From the NCBI RefSeq assembly GCF_023242365.1, contig NZ_JALLIX010000007.1:121139-185138 (forward strand): 64,000 nucleotides of DNA. The letters run 5' to 3'. The notes beneath the pieces were generated by a model. It had not been told where the DNA came from, did not search any database, and worked only from the letters and a program-made list of their open reading frames with translations. Below are positions 8,868 through 17,891 of this stretch, piece after piece (position 1 is the stretch's first letter; every line of letters begins with the position of its first letter). This DNA comes from Pseudomonas sp. MWU13-2100. GTDB lineage: Bacteria > Pseudomonadota > Gammaproteobacteria > Pseudomonadales > Pseudomonadaceae. The translations under genes were made by a program, and so were the position numbers.

Positions 8868-10214
8868 ATGAGCCAACCCTGGAGCCCCGACAGCTGGCGC
8901 GCCCTGCCGATCCAGCAACAACCCCAGTACCCGGACGCCGCGCACCTGCTGCGCGTCGAGCAAAGCCTGGCCAGTTATCCGCCGCTGGTGTTCGCCGGGG
9001 AGGCCCGCGAATTGCGTCGTCAGTTCGCCGAAGTCACCCAGGGCCGTGCCTTCCTGCTCCAGGGCGGCGATTGCGCGGAGAGCTTCGCCGAGTTCTCGGC
9101 AGCGAAGATTCGCGACACCTTCAAGGTGCTCCTGCAAATGGCCATTGTCATGACCTTCGCCGCCGGCTGCCCGGTGGTCAAGGTCGGGCGCATGGCCGGG
9201 CAGTTCGCCAAGCCGCGTTCGGCCAACGACGAAACCATCAACGGCGTGACCCTGCCGGCCTACCGTGGCGATATCGTCAATGGCATCGGCTTCGATGAAA
9301 AAAACCGCGTGCCGGACCCGGACCGCCTGCTGCAGTCCTACCATCAGGCCACCGCCACTTTGAACCTGCTGCGCGCCTTCGCCCAGGGCGGCTTTGCCGA
9401 CCTGCACCAGGTGCACAAATGGAACCTGGATTTCATCGCCAACTCGGCCCTGGCCGAGAAATACAGCCAACTGGCCAACCGTATCGATGAAACCCTGGCC
9501 TTCATGCGTGCCTGCGGCATGGACAGCTCGCCGCAATTGCGCGAAACCAGCTTTTTCACCGCCCACGAAGCGCTGCTGCTGAATTACGAAGAAGCCTTCG
9601 TGCGCCGCGACAGCCTGACCAACGATTATTACGACTGCTCGGCCCATATGCTCTGGATCGGCGACCGCACCCGCCAGCTCGATGGCGCCCATGTCGAGTT
9701 CCTGCGCGGGGTGAACAACCCGATCGGGGTCAAGGTCGGCCCCAGCATGAACACCGACGACCTGGTCCGCCTGATCGATATCCTCAACCCGGACAACGAC
9801 CCCGGCCGCCTGAACCTGATCGTGCGCATGGGCGCGAACAAGGTCGGCGATCACCTGCCGCAACTGATCCGCGCCGTGGAGAGTGAAGGCAAAAAGGTGC
9901 TGTGGAGCTCCGACCCGATGCACGGCAACACCATCAAGGCTAGCAGCGGCTACAAGACCCGGGATTTCGCGCAGATCCTCAGCGAGGTGAAGCAGTTCTT
10001 CCAGGTGCATCAGGCCGAAGGCAGCTACGCGGGCGGGATTCATATCGAAATGACCGGGCAGAACGTCACCGAGTGCATCGGTGGGGCGCGGCCGATTACC
10101 GAGGATGGATTGTCGGATCGTTATCACACCCATTGCGATCCGCGGATGAACGCCGATCAGTCGCTGGAGCTGGCGTTTTTGATTGCCGAGACGTTGAAGC
10201 AGGTGCGGCGTTGA
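8868..10214 (+). CDS. Class II 3-deoxy-7-phosphoheptulonate (DAHP) synthase
   Basis: 448 residues from [20 protein letters not shown]. It catalyses phosphoenolpyruvate plus erythrose-4-phosphate to DAHP, the first step of the shikimate pathway. Plant-like (class II) hallmarks are visible: the metal-ligand cysteine in GGDCAESF (C69), the KPRS loop ([12 protein letters not shown]), [23 protein letters not shown] and the C-terminal THCDPRMN. Two adjacent ATGs (8865, 8868) are possible, and the second gives the customary N-terminus. An alternative start 33 nt further up adds non-conserved residues. Confidence 0.95.
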   Translation: MSQPWSPDSWRALPIQQQPQYPDAAHLLRVEQSLASYPPLVFAGEARELRRQFAEVTQGRAFLLQGGDCAESFAEFSAAKIRDTFKVLLQMAIVMTFAAGCPVVKVGRMAGQFAKPRSANDETINGVTLPAYRGDIVNGIGFDEKNRVPDPDRLLQSYHQATATLNLLRAFAQGGFADLHQVHKWNLDFIANSALAEKYSQLANRIDETLAFMRACGMDSSPQLRETSFFTAHEALLLNYEEAFVRRDSLTNDYYDCSAHMLWIGDRTRQLDGAHVEFLRGVNNPIGVKVGPSMNTDDLVRLIDILNPDNDPGRLNLIVRMGANKVGDHLPQLIRAVESEGKKVLWSSDPMHGNTIKASSGYKTRDFAQILSEVKQFFQVHQAEGSYAGGIHIEMTGQNVTECIGGARPITEDGLSDRYHTHCDPRMNADQSLELAFLIAETLKQVRR

Positions 10215-10243
10215 GTCAGTAGGTTTTTTGTTGCCTGTGAGGG

Positions 10244-10356
10244 TCTCTTCGCGGCGGTGCGGCGTCCCGACAAGCTCCGCTCCCACAGGTTTTGTGGCTA
10301 CCCATAAAACTCCGGAACGGCTCCGATACTGTGGGAGCGGAGCTTGCCCGCGAAGA
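10244..10356. repeat. REP element pair (inverted)
   Basis: Two opposed copies of the common Pseudomonas REP: a copy ending CAAGCTCCGCTCCCACAG (about 10244-10288) and its inverse CTGTGGGAGCGGAGCTTG (10329 to about 10356, continuing CCCGCGAAGA). The left copy has a few extra bases between the TTCGCGG and CAAGCTCC halves. It sits between convergent genes and can form long hairpins at the transcript ends. Confidence 0.85.
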
Positions 10357-10385
10357 GGCACTTCCAGACACCGCCATACCAGCGT

Positions 10386-11597
10386 TTACAACAATCCCCG
10401 CAACCGCTGCGCACTGACCCGCTGACAATTGAGCTGAATATCCGCCAACCCCAGCCAATCAGCCAACTGCCGCAAATTGACGGCCAACGCCGCCATCCCC
10501 GCCTCATCCAGTCCCTGCTCTTCCTCATGCACCGCATGCACGGCCAACCGCCCGAGCGCCCGCTCCGCCCGCAGGTCAACCCGCGCGGCAATCCGTTCGT
10601 TATGCAGGAACGGCAACACGTAATAGCCATACACCCGCTTGTGCTGCGGCGTATAGATCTCCAATCGATAACGGAAATCGAACAACCGCTCGGTACGACT
10701 ACGCTCCCAGATCAACGAATCGAACGGCGACAACAACGCACTGGCCTCGACCCGGCGCGCAACCTTGGCATCGGGCAAACAATACACCGGCTGGCGCCAA
10801 CCCTGCACCTCGCCCACCTGCAACTCGCCCGCCTCGACCAATTCCGCCAGACGCGCACGGCTGTCGGCCGGGTCCAGGCGAAAGTAGTCACGCAGATCTT
10901 TCTCCGTCGCCACCCCTAGCGCCGCCGCGGCCTGGCGCAACAAGCCGCGCTGGGCCTCGGCTTCGTCGATCAACGGCTGTGCAAGCACCGCCGAGGGAAT
11001 CACCCGCTCCGGCAGATCGTAGAGTCGTTCGAACCCCCGGCGTCCGGCCACCGTCACTTCACCGGCGGCGAACAACCATTCCAGCGCATGCTTCTCGGCA
11101 CTCCAATCCCACCAAGGGCCGGCCTTTTCCTCACGACTCGACAGGCTGCCCGCACCCAACGCGCCCCGCTCCTCGACCAGCGCCAGCACCCGGCGAATGG
11201 TCACCTGTTGCTCACGACCGAAACGCGCCATCTGCTGGTAGATTCCTTCGCCCCGGGAGGCCCGCTGCATGCGCCAGCGCATCAGCGGATACAACGACAT
11301 CGGCAGCAATGACGCTTCGTGCCCCCAGTATTCGAACAAGGTGCGCCGTCGCCCCTGGCTCCAGGCGGCCTGGTCGAGCAGGTCGGGGGCATAGTTGCCC
11401 AGGCGCGAGAACAGCGGCAGATAATGCGAACGCACCAACGCGTTGACCGAATCGATCTGCACAACACCCAGGCGCTCGATCAGCCGATTGACCTGCACCG
11501 GCTTGATCGACGCCGAGGCTCTACGCCCCTGGAACCCCTGGGCGGCGAGTGCCAGGCGCCGGGCTTGTTTCAATGAAAACGACAGGTCTGCGGGCAT
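10386..11597 (-). CDS. YcaQ-like winged-helix DNA glycosylase family protein
   Basis: 403 residues from MPADLSFSLKQARRLALAAQGF. The ATG is preceded by AGGAGG with 5-nt spacing, and the longer open frame upstream has no such signal. Family motifs: VVQIDSVNALVRSHYLPLFSRLG, TLFEYWGHEASLLPM, LSPFDSLIWERSRTERLFDFRYRLEIYTP and HKRVYGYYVLPFL. The family (winged-helix DNA-binding, HTH_42) includes E. coli YcaQ, reported to unhook DNA interstrand crosslinks. Activity here is inferred from family only. Confidence 0.88.
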   Translation of the reverse strand: MPADLSFSLKQARRLALAAQGFQGRRASASIKPVQVNRLIERLGVVQIDSVNALVRSHYLPLFSRLGNYAPDLLDQAAWSQGRRRTLFEYWGHEASLLPMSLYPLMRWRMQRASRGEGIYQQMARFGREQQVTIRRVLALVEERGALGAGSLSSREEKAGPWWDWSAEKHALEWLFAAGEVTVAGRRGFERLYDLPERVIPSAVLAQPLIDEAEAQRGLLRQAAAALGVATEKDLRDYFRLDPADSRARLAELVEAGELQVGEVQGWRQPVYCLPDAKVARRVEASALLSPFDSLIWERSRTERLFDFRYRLEIYTPQHKRVYGYYVLPFLHNERIAARVDLRAERALGRLAVHAVHEEEQGLDEAGMAALAVNLRQLADWLGLADIQLNCQRVSAQRLRGLL

Positions 11598-11655
11598 GCA
11601 CGCCTCCTTGTGAACCCGCAAACTACCGCAGTCGCCCCCTGCTTGTGTAGCGCCA

Positions 11656-11883
11656 TCAACGGCCCTTGCCCAGCGGATCGCTCCAGAAGTGCCGATGGGT
11701 TTCCTGCTCGACATCGGCGCGGCTGAGGCCCATGTCCTTGAGCGCATCGTCACTCAATGCCGCCAGCACCTGGCGCTCGCGTGACACCTCGTGCCAACGG
11801 ACAAGCCGTTGCCACAAGGCCCGCGGCGACAGCGCCGAATGCGCGCCAGCATCGATCAACAGATAACCTTTTTGACCTTTCAT
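11656..11883 (-). CDS. DUF1127 small protein
   Basis: 75 residues ending in the DUF1127 pattern: LWQRLVRWHEVSRERQVLAALSDDALKDMGLSRADVEQE. GGAGG lies 5 nt before one ATG (11886) and 8 nt before the next (11883), and I chose the second. Short DUF1127 proteins are stress- or RNA-metabolism-linked in alpha-proteobacteria. Here the useful clue is the tight divergent arrangement with a LysR gene 71 bp away, which likely controls it. Confidence 0.85.
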   Translation of the reverse strand: MKGQKGYLLIDAGAHSALSPRALWQRLVRWHEVSRERQVLAALSDDALKDMGLSRADVEQETHRHFWSDPLGKGR

Positions 11884-11954
11884 CATCCTGCCCTCCAGTT
11901 GGGGATGACTAAAGTCTGTACCTGGCGCTAAGATCAATCCAACGAATGTTTCTT

Positions 11955-12836
11955 ATGCAATACATCTCGGAGATTGATGAATTGTCCAGCTACCCGAGCA
12001 TCGACACCGACGTTCTGCGCACCTTTGTCGCGATTGCCGACCAAGGCGGCTTTACCAAGGCCGGCGAGTTGGTCAACCGCACGCAATCAGCCGTCAGCAT
12101 GCAGATGAAACGCCTGGAAGAGGATGTGCTCAAACGCCAGTTGTTCGAGCGCGACGGACGCCAGGTGCGACTGACCGCCGAAGGCCAGGTACTGCTCGGG
12201 TACGCCCGACGCATCCTGAAACTGCACAGCGAAGTGTTCAACACCCTGCGCGAGCCGCATATGGTCGGCATGGTGCGGATCGGCGTGCCCGACGACTATG
12301 TCATGCGTTTCCTGCCGGGGATCCTCTCGCACTTCGCGCAGTTCTATCCGTTGGTCAAGATCGAAGTGAACTGCGAATCGTCCACGCAACTGCTGCAACG
12401 CCACGACCTGGACCTGACCATCGTCACCCGCAAACCGGGCAATGAACTCGGCCAGTTGCTGCGCCAGGAACGGCTGGTGTGGGCCGAAGCCCAATGTTCC
12501 GCCAATCACGAACAAACGCCCCTGCCATTGGCCATGGACGGTATCGATTGCTTCTGTACCCAATGGGCCTGCAATGCCCTGGACGCCCGTGGCCGGGACT
12601 ATCGTCTGGCCTACAACTGCCCGAGCCTGTCGACGATCATGGCGGTGGTCAATGCCGGCCTGGCGATGACCGCCCAGTTGGAAAGCCTGATTCCCCAGGA
12701 CTGGCGGATTCTCGGCGAAGCCGAGGACTTGCCCCAGTTACCCCTGCTCAACATCATGCTGGTGCGCAACCTGAACAAACCCTCACCGATCACCGAATGC
12801 CTGGCCGAGCACATCGTCGAGGGCTTCAAACTTTAA
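11955..12836 (+). CDS. LysR-family regulator (LrhA/HexA-like)
   Basis: 293 residues with an N-terminal winged HTH (TDVLRTFVAIADQGGFTKAGELVNRTQSAVSMQMKRLEED, read in parts) and a substrate-binding-like effector domain (MVRIGVPDDYVMRFLPGILSHFAQFYPLVKIEV). The SAVSMQMKRLE recognition helix is characteristic of the LrhA/HexA/PecT branch. The start is uncertain (ATG at 11946 or 11955), and neither has a good Shine-Dalgarno sequence. It is divergent from the DUF1127 gene, its most likely target. It overlaps the convergent TSUP gene by 11 nt at the stop. Confidence 0.9.
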   Translation: MQYISEIDELSSYPSIDTDVLRTFVAIADQGGFTKAGELVNRTQSAVSMQMKRLEEDVLKRQLFERDGRQVRLTAEGQVLLGYARRILKLHSEVFNTLREPHMVGMVRIGVPDDYVMRFLPGILSHFAQFYPLVKIEVNCESSTQLLQRHDLDLTIVTRKPGNELGQLLRQERLVWAEAQCSANHEQTPLPLAMDGIDCFCTQWACNALDARGRDYRLAYNCPSLSTIMAVVNAGLAMTAQLESLIPQDWRILGEAEDLPQLPLLNIMLVRNLNKPSPITECLAEHIVEGFKL

Positions 12837-13575
12837 GCGCGAGCAATCCGGCGCAGATCATCAGGAAGCCACAGAACAGGACGCGCAAGAGTTTTTCCGA
12901 CAAGGCGTGGGCAACCTTCACCCCCCAACTGATGCTCAGCAGGCCACCCACGGCCATTGGGACGCCCATCCTCCAATCGACCTCATGATGCGCCGCATAG
13001 GTAATCAGCGTGACACTGGTACTGGGCAGCGCCAAGGCCAGCGACAACCCTTGGGCGACCACCTGTGATGTGCCGAAAACGCTGGTCAGGAACGGCGTCG
13101 CCACCACCGCCCCGCCCACACCGAACAGGCCGCCCATGGTCCCCGACGCGGCGCCCAGCAACCCCAGCCAAGGCCAGGGATAACGCATCCGCGCATGGAC
13201 CAGCGCCGGCGCCATGAACACCCGCACCAGGGTGTAGAGCGACAAAGCCAACAGAAAACCGACAAAACCCAGGCGCATGCTCCGTACATCCAGCCCCACC
13301 GCCCAGAGTGCGCCGACCCAGGCAAAACAGAAACTCATCAGCACCAACGGCAACGCATGACGCAACTCGATACGATTGCGCTGGTTGTAGCGATACAACG
13401 CCAGCACCACATTGGGTACCACCATCACCAGTGCCGTGCCCTGGGCCAACTGCTGATCAAGGCCGAACAGGATGCCCAGCACCGGGATGGCAATCAGACC
13501 GCCACCAATGCCGAGCACGCCACCCACCGCCCCCATCACCGCGCCCAGTACCAAGTACTCAATCAATTCGATCAC
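12826..13575 (-). CDS. TauE/SafE (TSUP) family permease
   Basis: 249 residues if started at the GTG at 13575 (VIELIEYLVLGAVMG), which has GGGGAG 6 nt upstream. An ATG at 13602 adds nine residues (MGPLSGETA) but lacks a site. About eight membrane segments and duplicated signatures are seen: GAVGGVLGIGGGLIAIPVLG and GTMGGLFGVGGAVVATPFL. The family exports sulfur-containing or other small anions. GC content matches the genome, unlike the AT-rich TSUP gene at 4358-5125, so the two are not a recent duplication. Confidence 0.9.
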   Translation of the reverse strand: MIELIEYLVLGAVMGAVGGVLGIGGGLIAIPVLGILFGLDQQLAQGTALVMVVPNVVLALYRYNQRNRIELRHALPLVLMSFCFAWVGALWAVGLDVRSMRLGFVGFLLALSLYTLVRVFMAPALVHARMRYPWPWLGLLGAASGTMGGLFGVGGAVVATPFLTSVFGTSQVVAQGLSLALALPSTSVTLITYAAHHEVDWRMGVPMAVGGLLSISWGVKVAHALSEKLLRVLFCGFLMICAGLLALKV

Positions 13576-13678
13576 CGCCGTCTCCCCGCTCAATGGCCCC
13601 ATGCTACGCAGTCCGCTCTAGCGTGGAAACGCACAGCAACGCACAATGGTTATGCCAATCTCGCACAAGCAATCCCGT

Positions 13679-14629
13679 ATGAATCCCACGACCCTGACCG
13701 ATCAACTCGGCCTGTTTCTCGATGTGCTGGAAACCGGCAGCTTTTCCGCCGCCTCCCGCCTCTATCCGTTGACCCCATCCGCCGTGGCCCGACGGATCGA
13801 CAGCCTGGAAAATTCGGTCGGCAGCCGCCTGTTCATTCGCAGCACCCATGCGGTACGGGCCACGCCCGCCGGCCTGGCATTCGCCGAGCGGGCCCGGCGG
13901 ATCGTCGCCGAACTGCGCCTGGCCCGGGCCGAAGCCGTGTCCCTGAGCAACGCCCCCGAGGGGCTGATCCGGGTCGACGCGCCGGCGGCTTTCGGTCGTC
14001 GTCACCTGGCACCGGCGATTGCCGACTTCCTCACCGGATACCCGGGCCTGGATGTGCAATTGCACCTGATCGACAGCTTCGTCGATATGCAAGGCTCCAA
14101 CCTGGGCAAGGTCGACCTGGTGCTGCGCGCCGGACAAATGGCCGATACCCGTCTGGTGGCCACGCCCCTGGCGAGCATCGTACGGATCGCCTGCGCCAGC
14201 CCCGCCTATCTGAAAAATCGCGGCACGCCGACTCACCCAAGCGAGTTGAGTACCCATGACGGCCTGGACTGGGACGCGCTGGCCCCGTTCATGGCCTGGC
14301 GCTTCGTACAGGGCGGACAGATGCAACTGCACCGTCCACAACGTGTCCGCATGACCTCGAACAACGCCGAGGCGCTGCTGTCCGGGGCTCTGGCCGGCCT
14401 GGGCATCGCCCATCTGCCGACCTGGCTGGTCAGCGAATACCTGCTGCGCGGCGAACTACTGCCGCTATTCTGCGAAAACGGCCTGCCGGCGCCGGAAAGC
14501 TCCGGTGTCTATGCCCTGCGCCTGGAACAACCGGCCAACTCCCGCAGCCGCTTGCTGCTGGAGTTCCTCAAAGGGCGCTTCAGCCCCATACCGCCTTGGG
14601 ACCTGGCCCTGCAAAGCGGCCTGGGATGA
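13679..14629 (+). CDS. LysR-family regulator
   Basis: 316 residues from MNPTTLTDQLGLFLDVLETGSF. The HTH reads SAASRLYPLTPSAVARRIDSLEN. The effector domain (GLIRVDAPAAFGRRHLAPAIADFL...) resembles the CrgA/DmlR-type LysR subgroup. The upstream 100 bp shared with the divergent TSUP gene is a likely operator location and suggests control of that permease. No stronger functional clue is available. Confidence 0.9.
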   Translation: MNPTTLTDQLGLFLDVLETGSFSAASRLYPLTPSAVARRIDSLENSVGSRLFIRSTHAVRATPAGLAFAERARRIVAELRLARAEAVSLSNAPEGLIRVDAPAAFGRRHLAPAIADFLTGYPGLDVQLHLIDSFVDMQGSNLGKVDLVLRAGQMADTRLVATPLASIVRIACASPAYLKNRGTPTHPSELSTHDGLDWDALAPFMAWRFVQGGQMQLHRPQRVRMTSNNAEALLSGALAGLGIAHLPTWLVSEYLLRGELLPLFCENGLPAPESSGVYALRLEQPANSRSRLLLEFLKGRFSPIPPWDLALQSGLG

Positions 14630-14708
14630 CACTAGGCCGGGAAAATTCTCTGGCGCATTAAAGATTCGACCGCTAGATTCATCGAACGTAACGCACAAGG
14701 CTTTAGTG

Positions 14709-15161
14709 ATGACCAGCAACCGCGACAACTGTGACGACCTGCTTCTGGACAACCAGGTGTGCTTTGCCCTGCACTCCACCTCATTGTTGATGACCAAGGT
14801 CTACAAACCCCTGCTCCAGGCCCTCAACCTCACCTACCCGCAATACCTGGCGATGATGGTGCTCTGGGAAAAGGACGGCCTGACCGTGGGCGAGATCAGC
14901 ACGCGCCTGCTGACCGACCCGGGCTCCCTGACCCCCTTGCTCAAGCGCCTCGAAAGCGAGGGACTGCTGAGCCGGACCCGGAGCAAGGAGGACGAGCGCG
15001 TGGTCATCGTCGAATTGACCGAACAGGGCCAGGCCTTGCGCGAGCAGGCGCGGGGCATCCCGCAGTGCATTCTCGCCGCCAGCGGCGATTCCCTGGAACG
15101 CCTGCGCACCCTTCAGGCCGAGTTGGTGGCCCTGCGCGGCCATCTGCAAGACAGCCTCTGA
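14709..15161 (+). CDS. ohrR: MarR-family organic peroxide sensor (OhrR-like)
   Basis: 150 residues from MTSNRDNCDDLLLDNQVCFALHS. The conserved reactive cysteine of OhrR (C18 in NQVCFALHS) is present. The region KPLLQALNLTYPQYLAMMVLWE and the winged HTH (TVGEISTRLLTDPGSLTPLLKRLE, then DERVVIVELTEQG) match the family. Organic hydroperoxides oxidise the cysteine and release the regulator from DNA, which induces ohr. The ohr gene is the next gene on the same strand, 470 bp on. One further cysteine (C106 region, PQCILAAS) may serve as the resolving partner. Confidence 0.88.
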   Translation: MTSNRDNCDDLLLDNQVCFALHSTSLLMTKVYKPLLQALNLTYPQYLAMMVLWEKDGLTVGEISTRLLTDPGSLTPLLKRLESEGLLSRTRSKEDERVVIVELTEQGQALREQARGIPQCILAASGDSLERLRTLQAELVALRGHLQDSL

Positions 15162-15196
15162 CCCTGATGCCAGCCAGTTAAGGCAGAACACGGTCC

Positions 15197-15273
15197 TTGT
15201 GGGAGCAGAGCTTGCTCGCGAAGAGGCCGTTGAGACCGCTAAAAGCTTCGCGGGCAAGCAGCGCTCCCACAGG
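15197..15273. repeat. REP element pair (inverted)
   Basis: TTGTGGGAGCAGAGCTTGCT at 15197 (continuing CGCGAAGAGG to 15226) faces CTTCGCGGGCAAGCAGCGCT at 15246 (continuing CCCACAGG to 15273). Same family as the pairs at 10244 and 33620. Confidence 0.88.
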
Positions 15274-15383
15274 TTAAGTGACGTTTTCAATATCCCCCCT
15301 TAACTGACTGGCATTAAGGCAAGCCCGCTCGCCACAAAACCGTGTTCCGCCTCAAATTTCGCCTCTTTTCAGCGCTTCGCGCT

Positions 15384-15411
15384 GATCGCCGGCAAGCCGG
15401 CTCCTACAGAA
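15384..15411. repeat. Single REP element (CCGGCAAGCCGG subtype)
   Basis: GATCGCCGGCAAGCCGGCTC at 15384 followed by CTACAGAA. Same subtype as the inverted pair at 17102-17186, here as a lone copy. Confidence 0.8.
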
Positions 15412-15533
15412 AAGCCCGATCGCTCCTAGCCGCAAGAGCGATCCGGCTCGCCGAACCCCCTCGCGGTTACCGTTAGCATCCCTCCCTGATCCAGCCCCAA
15501 AAAACCGAAGCCAGTCTTTTTTGAAAATTTAAC

Positions 15534-15571
15534 TTGCGCGCAATATATTTGCGAGATACATTTATCTCGCA
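15534..15571. promoter_or_regulatory. Candidate OhrR operator/promoter of ohr
   Basis: Two perfect inverted repeats lie 60-100 bp before the ohr ATG: TTGCGCGCAA (15534-15543) and TGCGAGATA-CATT-TATCTCGCA (15550-15571). AT-rich sequence follows with further GCGCAA/GCGCAC half-sites (15581-15600). They differ from the TACAATT-type operator known for OhrR of other bacteria, so OhrR binding here is inferred from position only. Confidence 0.5.
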
Positions 15572-15631
15572 CTTAGTTAACGCGCAAACAATTAGCGCAC
15601 AATACACGAACCTGAAACGACGAGGCTCATC

Positions 15632-16051
15632 ATGCAAACTCTCTATACCGCAATCGCAACCTCCACCGGTGGCCGTGACGGCCGTGCGGTTTCCAGCGAC
15701 CGGATCCTCGACGTCAAGCTCGCCACCCCGAAAGAACTCGGCGGTGCCGGCGGCGCGGCGACCAACCCGGAACAACTGTTCGCCGCCGGTTACTCGGCCT
15801 GCTTCATCGGTGCCCTGAAATTCGTCGCCAGCCAGAGCCAACGGCAGATCCCGGCCGACGCCGCGATCACCGCCCATGTCGGCATCGGTCAGATCCCCGG
15901 AGGTTTCGGCCTGGATATCGACCTGCACATCAGCCTGCCGGGCCTGGAACAAGCCGAAGCGCAGAGCCTGGTCGACGCCGCCCACCAGGTCTGCCCGTAC
16001 TCCAACGCCACCCGTGGCAATGTCGACGTCCGCCTGCACGTCACTGTCTAA
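15632..16051 (+). CDS. ohr: Ohr, organic hydroperoxide resistance peroxidase
   Basis: 139 residues. Ohr is a thiol peroxidase that reduces organic and fatty-acid hydroperoxides. The two catalytic cysteines are present: C57 in GYSACFIGAL (peroxidatic) and C121 in HQVCPYSNATRGN (resolving). The catalytic arginine should be the one in STGGRDGR near residue 15-18. Length and both motifs are standard. It precedes an esterase-like gene by 26 bp and probably forms an operon with it. Confidence 0.96.
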   Translation: MQTLYTAIATSTGGRDGRAVSSDRILDVKLATPKELGGAGGAATNPEQLFAAGYSACFIGALKFVASQSQRQIPADAAITAHVGIGQIPGGFGLDIDLHISLPGLEQAEAQSLVDAAHQVCPYSNATRGNVDVRLHVTV

Positions 16052-16077
16052 CCACCTCGTCAGTCAAGGATCCGAAC

Positions 16078-17088
16078 ATGAACACTTTCAGCAAAGTCCT
16101 GACCGGTACCCTGCTCGCGCTGTCCGTCCAGGGCGCCTTCGCCGGTGATGTCGAGCACAACACCCAGGCATTTCTCAATGCCTTGAACAGCGGCGGCGGC
16201 AAGCCGATGGAACAGATGACACCGACCGAAGCACGCGCCGTACTCTCCGGGGCACAGTCGGGAGTCAAGCTGAATCTGCCCCGCGCCGATGTCAGTCAGA
16301 AGACCATCCAGGTCGACGGCAAGCCGCTGGAGCTGACCATCGTCCGCCCGGCCGGGGTCAAGGGCACGTTGCCGGTGTTCATGTTCTTCCACGGTGGCGG
16401 CTGGGTCCTCGGGGATTTCCCGACCCACGAGCGACTGGTGCGTGATCTGGTGGTCGGATCGGGTGCGGCGGCGGTGTTCGTCAATTACACGCCGTCTCCG
16501 GAAGCGCACTACCCGGTGGCGATCAACCAGGCCTACGCCGCGACCAAATGGGTGGCGGAACACGGCAAGGAGATCAATCTCGACGGCAAGCGCCTGGCCG
16601 TGGCCGGCAACAGCGTCGGCGGCAATATGGCCGCGGTGGTCAGCCTGATGGCCAAGGACAAGGGCACGCCGACGATCAAGTTCCAGCTGCTGCTGTGGCC
16701 GGTGACCGATGCCAATTTCGAGACGGCGTCCTACAACCAGTATGCCGAGGGCCACTTCCTCAGCAAGAACATGATGAAATGGTTCTGGGACAACTACACC
16801 ACCGATGCCCGGCAACGCGGCGAGATCTATGCCTCGCCGCTACGCGCTACCACCGATCAGCTCAAGGGCCTGCCGCCCGCGCTGATCCAGACCGCCGGCG
16901 CCGATGTACTGCGGGACGAGGGCGAGGCCTACGCTCGCAAGCTGGATGAGGCCGGCGTACCGGTGACCAGCGTGCGCTACAACGGCATGATCCATGACTT
17001 CGGCTTGCTCAATGTGGTCAGCCAGGTGCCGGAAGTCCGCTCAGCCATGCTGCAGGCGTCGCAAGAGCTGAAGGAACACCTGAAATAG
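16078..17088 (+). CDS. Secreted alpha/beta hydrolase of the hormone-sensitive-lipase family
   Basis: 336 residues. A signal peptide (about 1-22, ending GAFA) predicts periplasmic or exported protein. The HSL-type oxyanion motif HGGGW (105-109), nucleophile S179 in GNSVGG, D276 (AGADVLRDE) and H306 (MIHDFG) form a complete catalytic triad. Similar hydrolases often sit beside ohr genes in pseudomonads. The 26-bp gap suggests co-expression under peroxide stress, perhaps to clear esters or lipid products. Substrate unknown. Confidence 0.9.
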   Translation: MNTFSKVLTGTLLALSVQGAFAGDVEHNTQAFLNALNSGGGKPMEQMTPTEARAVLSGAQSGVKLNLPRADVSQKTIQVDGKPLELTIVRPAGVKGTLPVFMFFHGGGWVLGDFPTHERLVRDLVVGSGAAAVFVNYTPSPEAHYPVAINQAYAATKWVAEHGKEINLDGKRLAVAGNSVGGNMAAVVSLMAKDKGTPTIKFQLLLWPVTDANFETASYNQYAEGHFLSKNMMKWFWDNYTTDARQRGEIYASPLRATTDQLKGLPPALIQTAGADVLRDEGEAYARKLDEAGVPVTSVRYNGMIHDFGLLNVVSQVPEVRSAMLQASQELKEHLK

Positions 17089-17101
17089 GTCCCTCCCCCA
17101 G

Positions 17102-17186
17102 CAGGAGCCGGCTTGCCGGCGATGGCGTCCTTGAAGTCGATGCAACACTCAAGGGCCTCATCGCCGGCAAGCCGGCTCCCACGGGG
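17102..17186. repeat. REP element pair (inverted)
   Basis: CAGGAGCCGGCTTGCCGGCG at 17102 (to about 17126) and, inverted, ATCGCCGGCAAGCCGGCTCC at about 17159 (to 17186). The pair lies between the convergent hydrolase and efp genes. Confidence 0.85.
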
Positions 17187-17219
17187 AATCGCGGTGACTT
17201 CCCAGAAACAAGCAGACAC

Positions 17220-17250
17220 AAAAAAGCCCGGAGCATGTCCGGGCTTTTTT
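17220..17250 (-). terminator. Bidirectional rho-independent terminator downstream of efp
   Basis: A perfect hairpin: AAAAAAGCCCGGA, loop GCATG, TCCGGGCTTTTTT. The G/C stem is followed by a T-run in either direction, so it can stop both efp (minus) and the hydrolase transcript (plus). Confidence 0.92.
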
Positions 17251-17273
17251 GTTCGTGTGGCGAAAAGCAGTGC

Positions 17274-17843
17274 TTATTTAGCACGACCTTTGTAGGAACC
17301 GCCTTCACGGGTATCGATCTCGATCATGTCGCCGATTTCGATGAAGTCAGCCACCGACAGTTCGGTACCGTTCTTCAGTTTGGCAGGCTTCATCACCTTG
17401 CCGGAAGTGTCGCCGCGAGCGGAACCTTCAGTGTAGTCAACCTGACGCACGATAGTGGTCGGCAGCTCTACGGAAACCAGGCGGTCTTCGAAGAATACCG
17501 CTTCGCAGACGTCGGTCATGCCTTCTTCCACGAATGGCAGAACAGCCTCGATGTCTTCGGCGTTCAGCTCGTACATGGTGTAGTCGGAGGTGTCCATGAA
17601 CGTGTAGGAGTCGCCGCTGATGAAGGACAAGGTCGCTTCTTTACGGTCGAGGATCACGTCGTCCAGTTTGTCATCGGCGCTGTAGACGATCTCGGTCTTG
17701 TAACCGGTCAGCAGGTTCTTCAGCTTGGTCTTCATGATCGCGCTGTTGCGACCGGACTTGGTGAATTCAGCTTTCTGAACCAGCCAAGGATCGTTTTCGA
17801 GACGGATCACGGTCCCGGGTTTCAGTTCTTTACCAGTTTTCAT
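17274..17843 (-). CDS. efp: Translation elongation factor P (arginine type)
   Basis: 189 residues, full length, with KOW-like domain I and two OB-type domains (ending [19 protein letters not shown]). EF-P relieves ribosome stalling at polyproline. The tip loop reads TKSGRNSA with arginine at position 32 where E. coli has lysine. R32 is the site rhamnosylated by EarP in Pseudomonas. The earP gene lies directly upstream on the same strand. A -10-like TATGAT is seen inside the end of earP (about 17893-17898 on the complement), so efp may also have its own promoter. Confidence 0.98.
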   Translation of the reverse strand: MKTGKELKPGTVIRLENDPWLVQKAEFTKSGRNSAIMKTKLKNLLTGYKTEIVYSADDKLDDVILDRKEATLSFISGDSYTFMDTSDYTMYELNAEDIEAVLPFVEEGMTDVCEAVFFEDRLVSVELPTTIVRQVDYTEGSARGDTSGKVMKPAKLKNGTELSVADFIEIGDMIEIDTREGGSYKGRAK

Positions 17844-17891
17844 TGCGAATATCCGAATTTGGATGGGATGTACATAAATCTAGGCCGCGTA

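Larger units (their letters stand above)
15162..15631. other. Intergenic region ohrR-ohr with REP elements and operator-like palindromes
   Basis: 470 bp without a gene. The left two thirds carry REP sequences. The last 130 bp, next to ohr, switch to AT-rich sequence with several short palindromes listed separately. The layout suggests ohr has its own regulated promoter and is not simply read through from ohrR. Confidence 0.7.

Noticed and set aside
8850..10361. A 503-codon minus-strand frame opposite the DAHP synthase
   Set aside because: Antisense of a fully conserved enzyme; composition is His/Gln/Ala-rich with no family pattern.
4358..13575. Recent duplication of the two TauE/SafE permeases
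   Set aside because: The two proteins share only family-level motifs and differ greatly in base composition, so they are independent members.
15197..17186. CRISPR-like repeat array
   Set aside because: The repeats are a few dispersed inverted REP palindromes, not regularly spaced direct repeats, and no cas gene is present.
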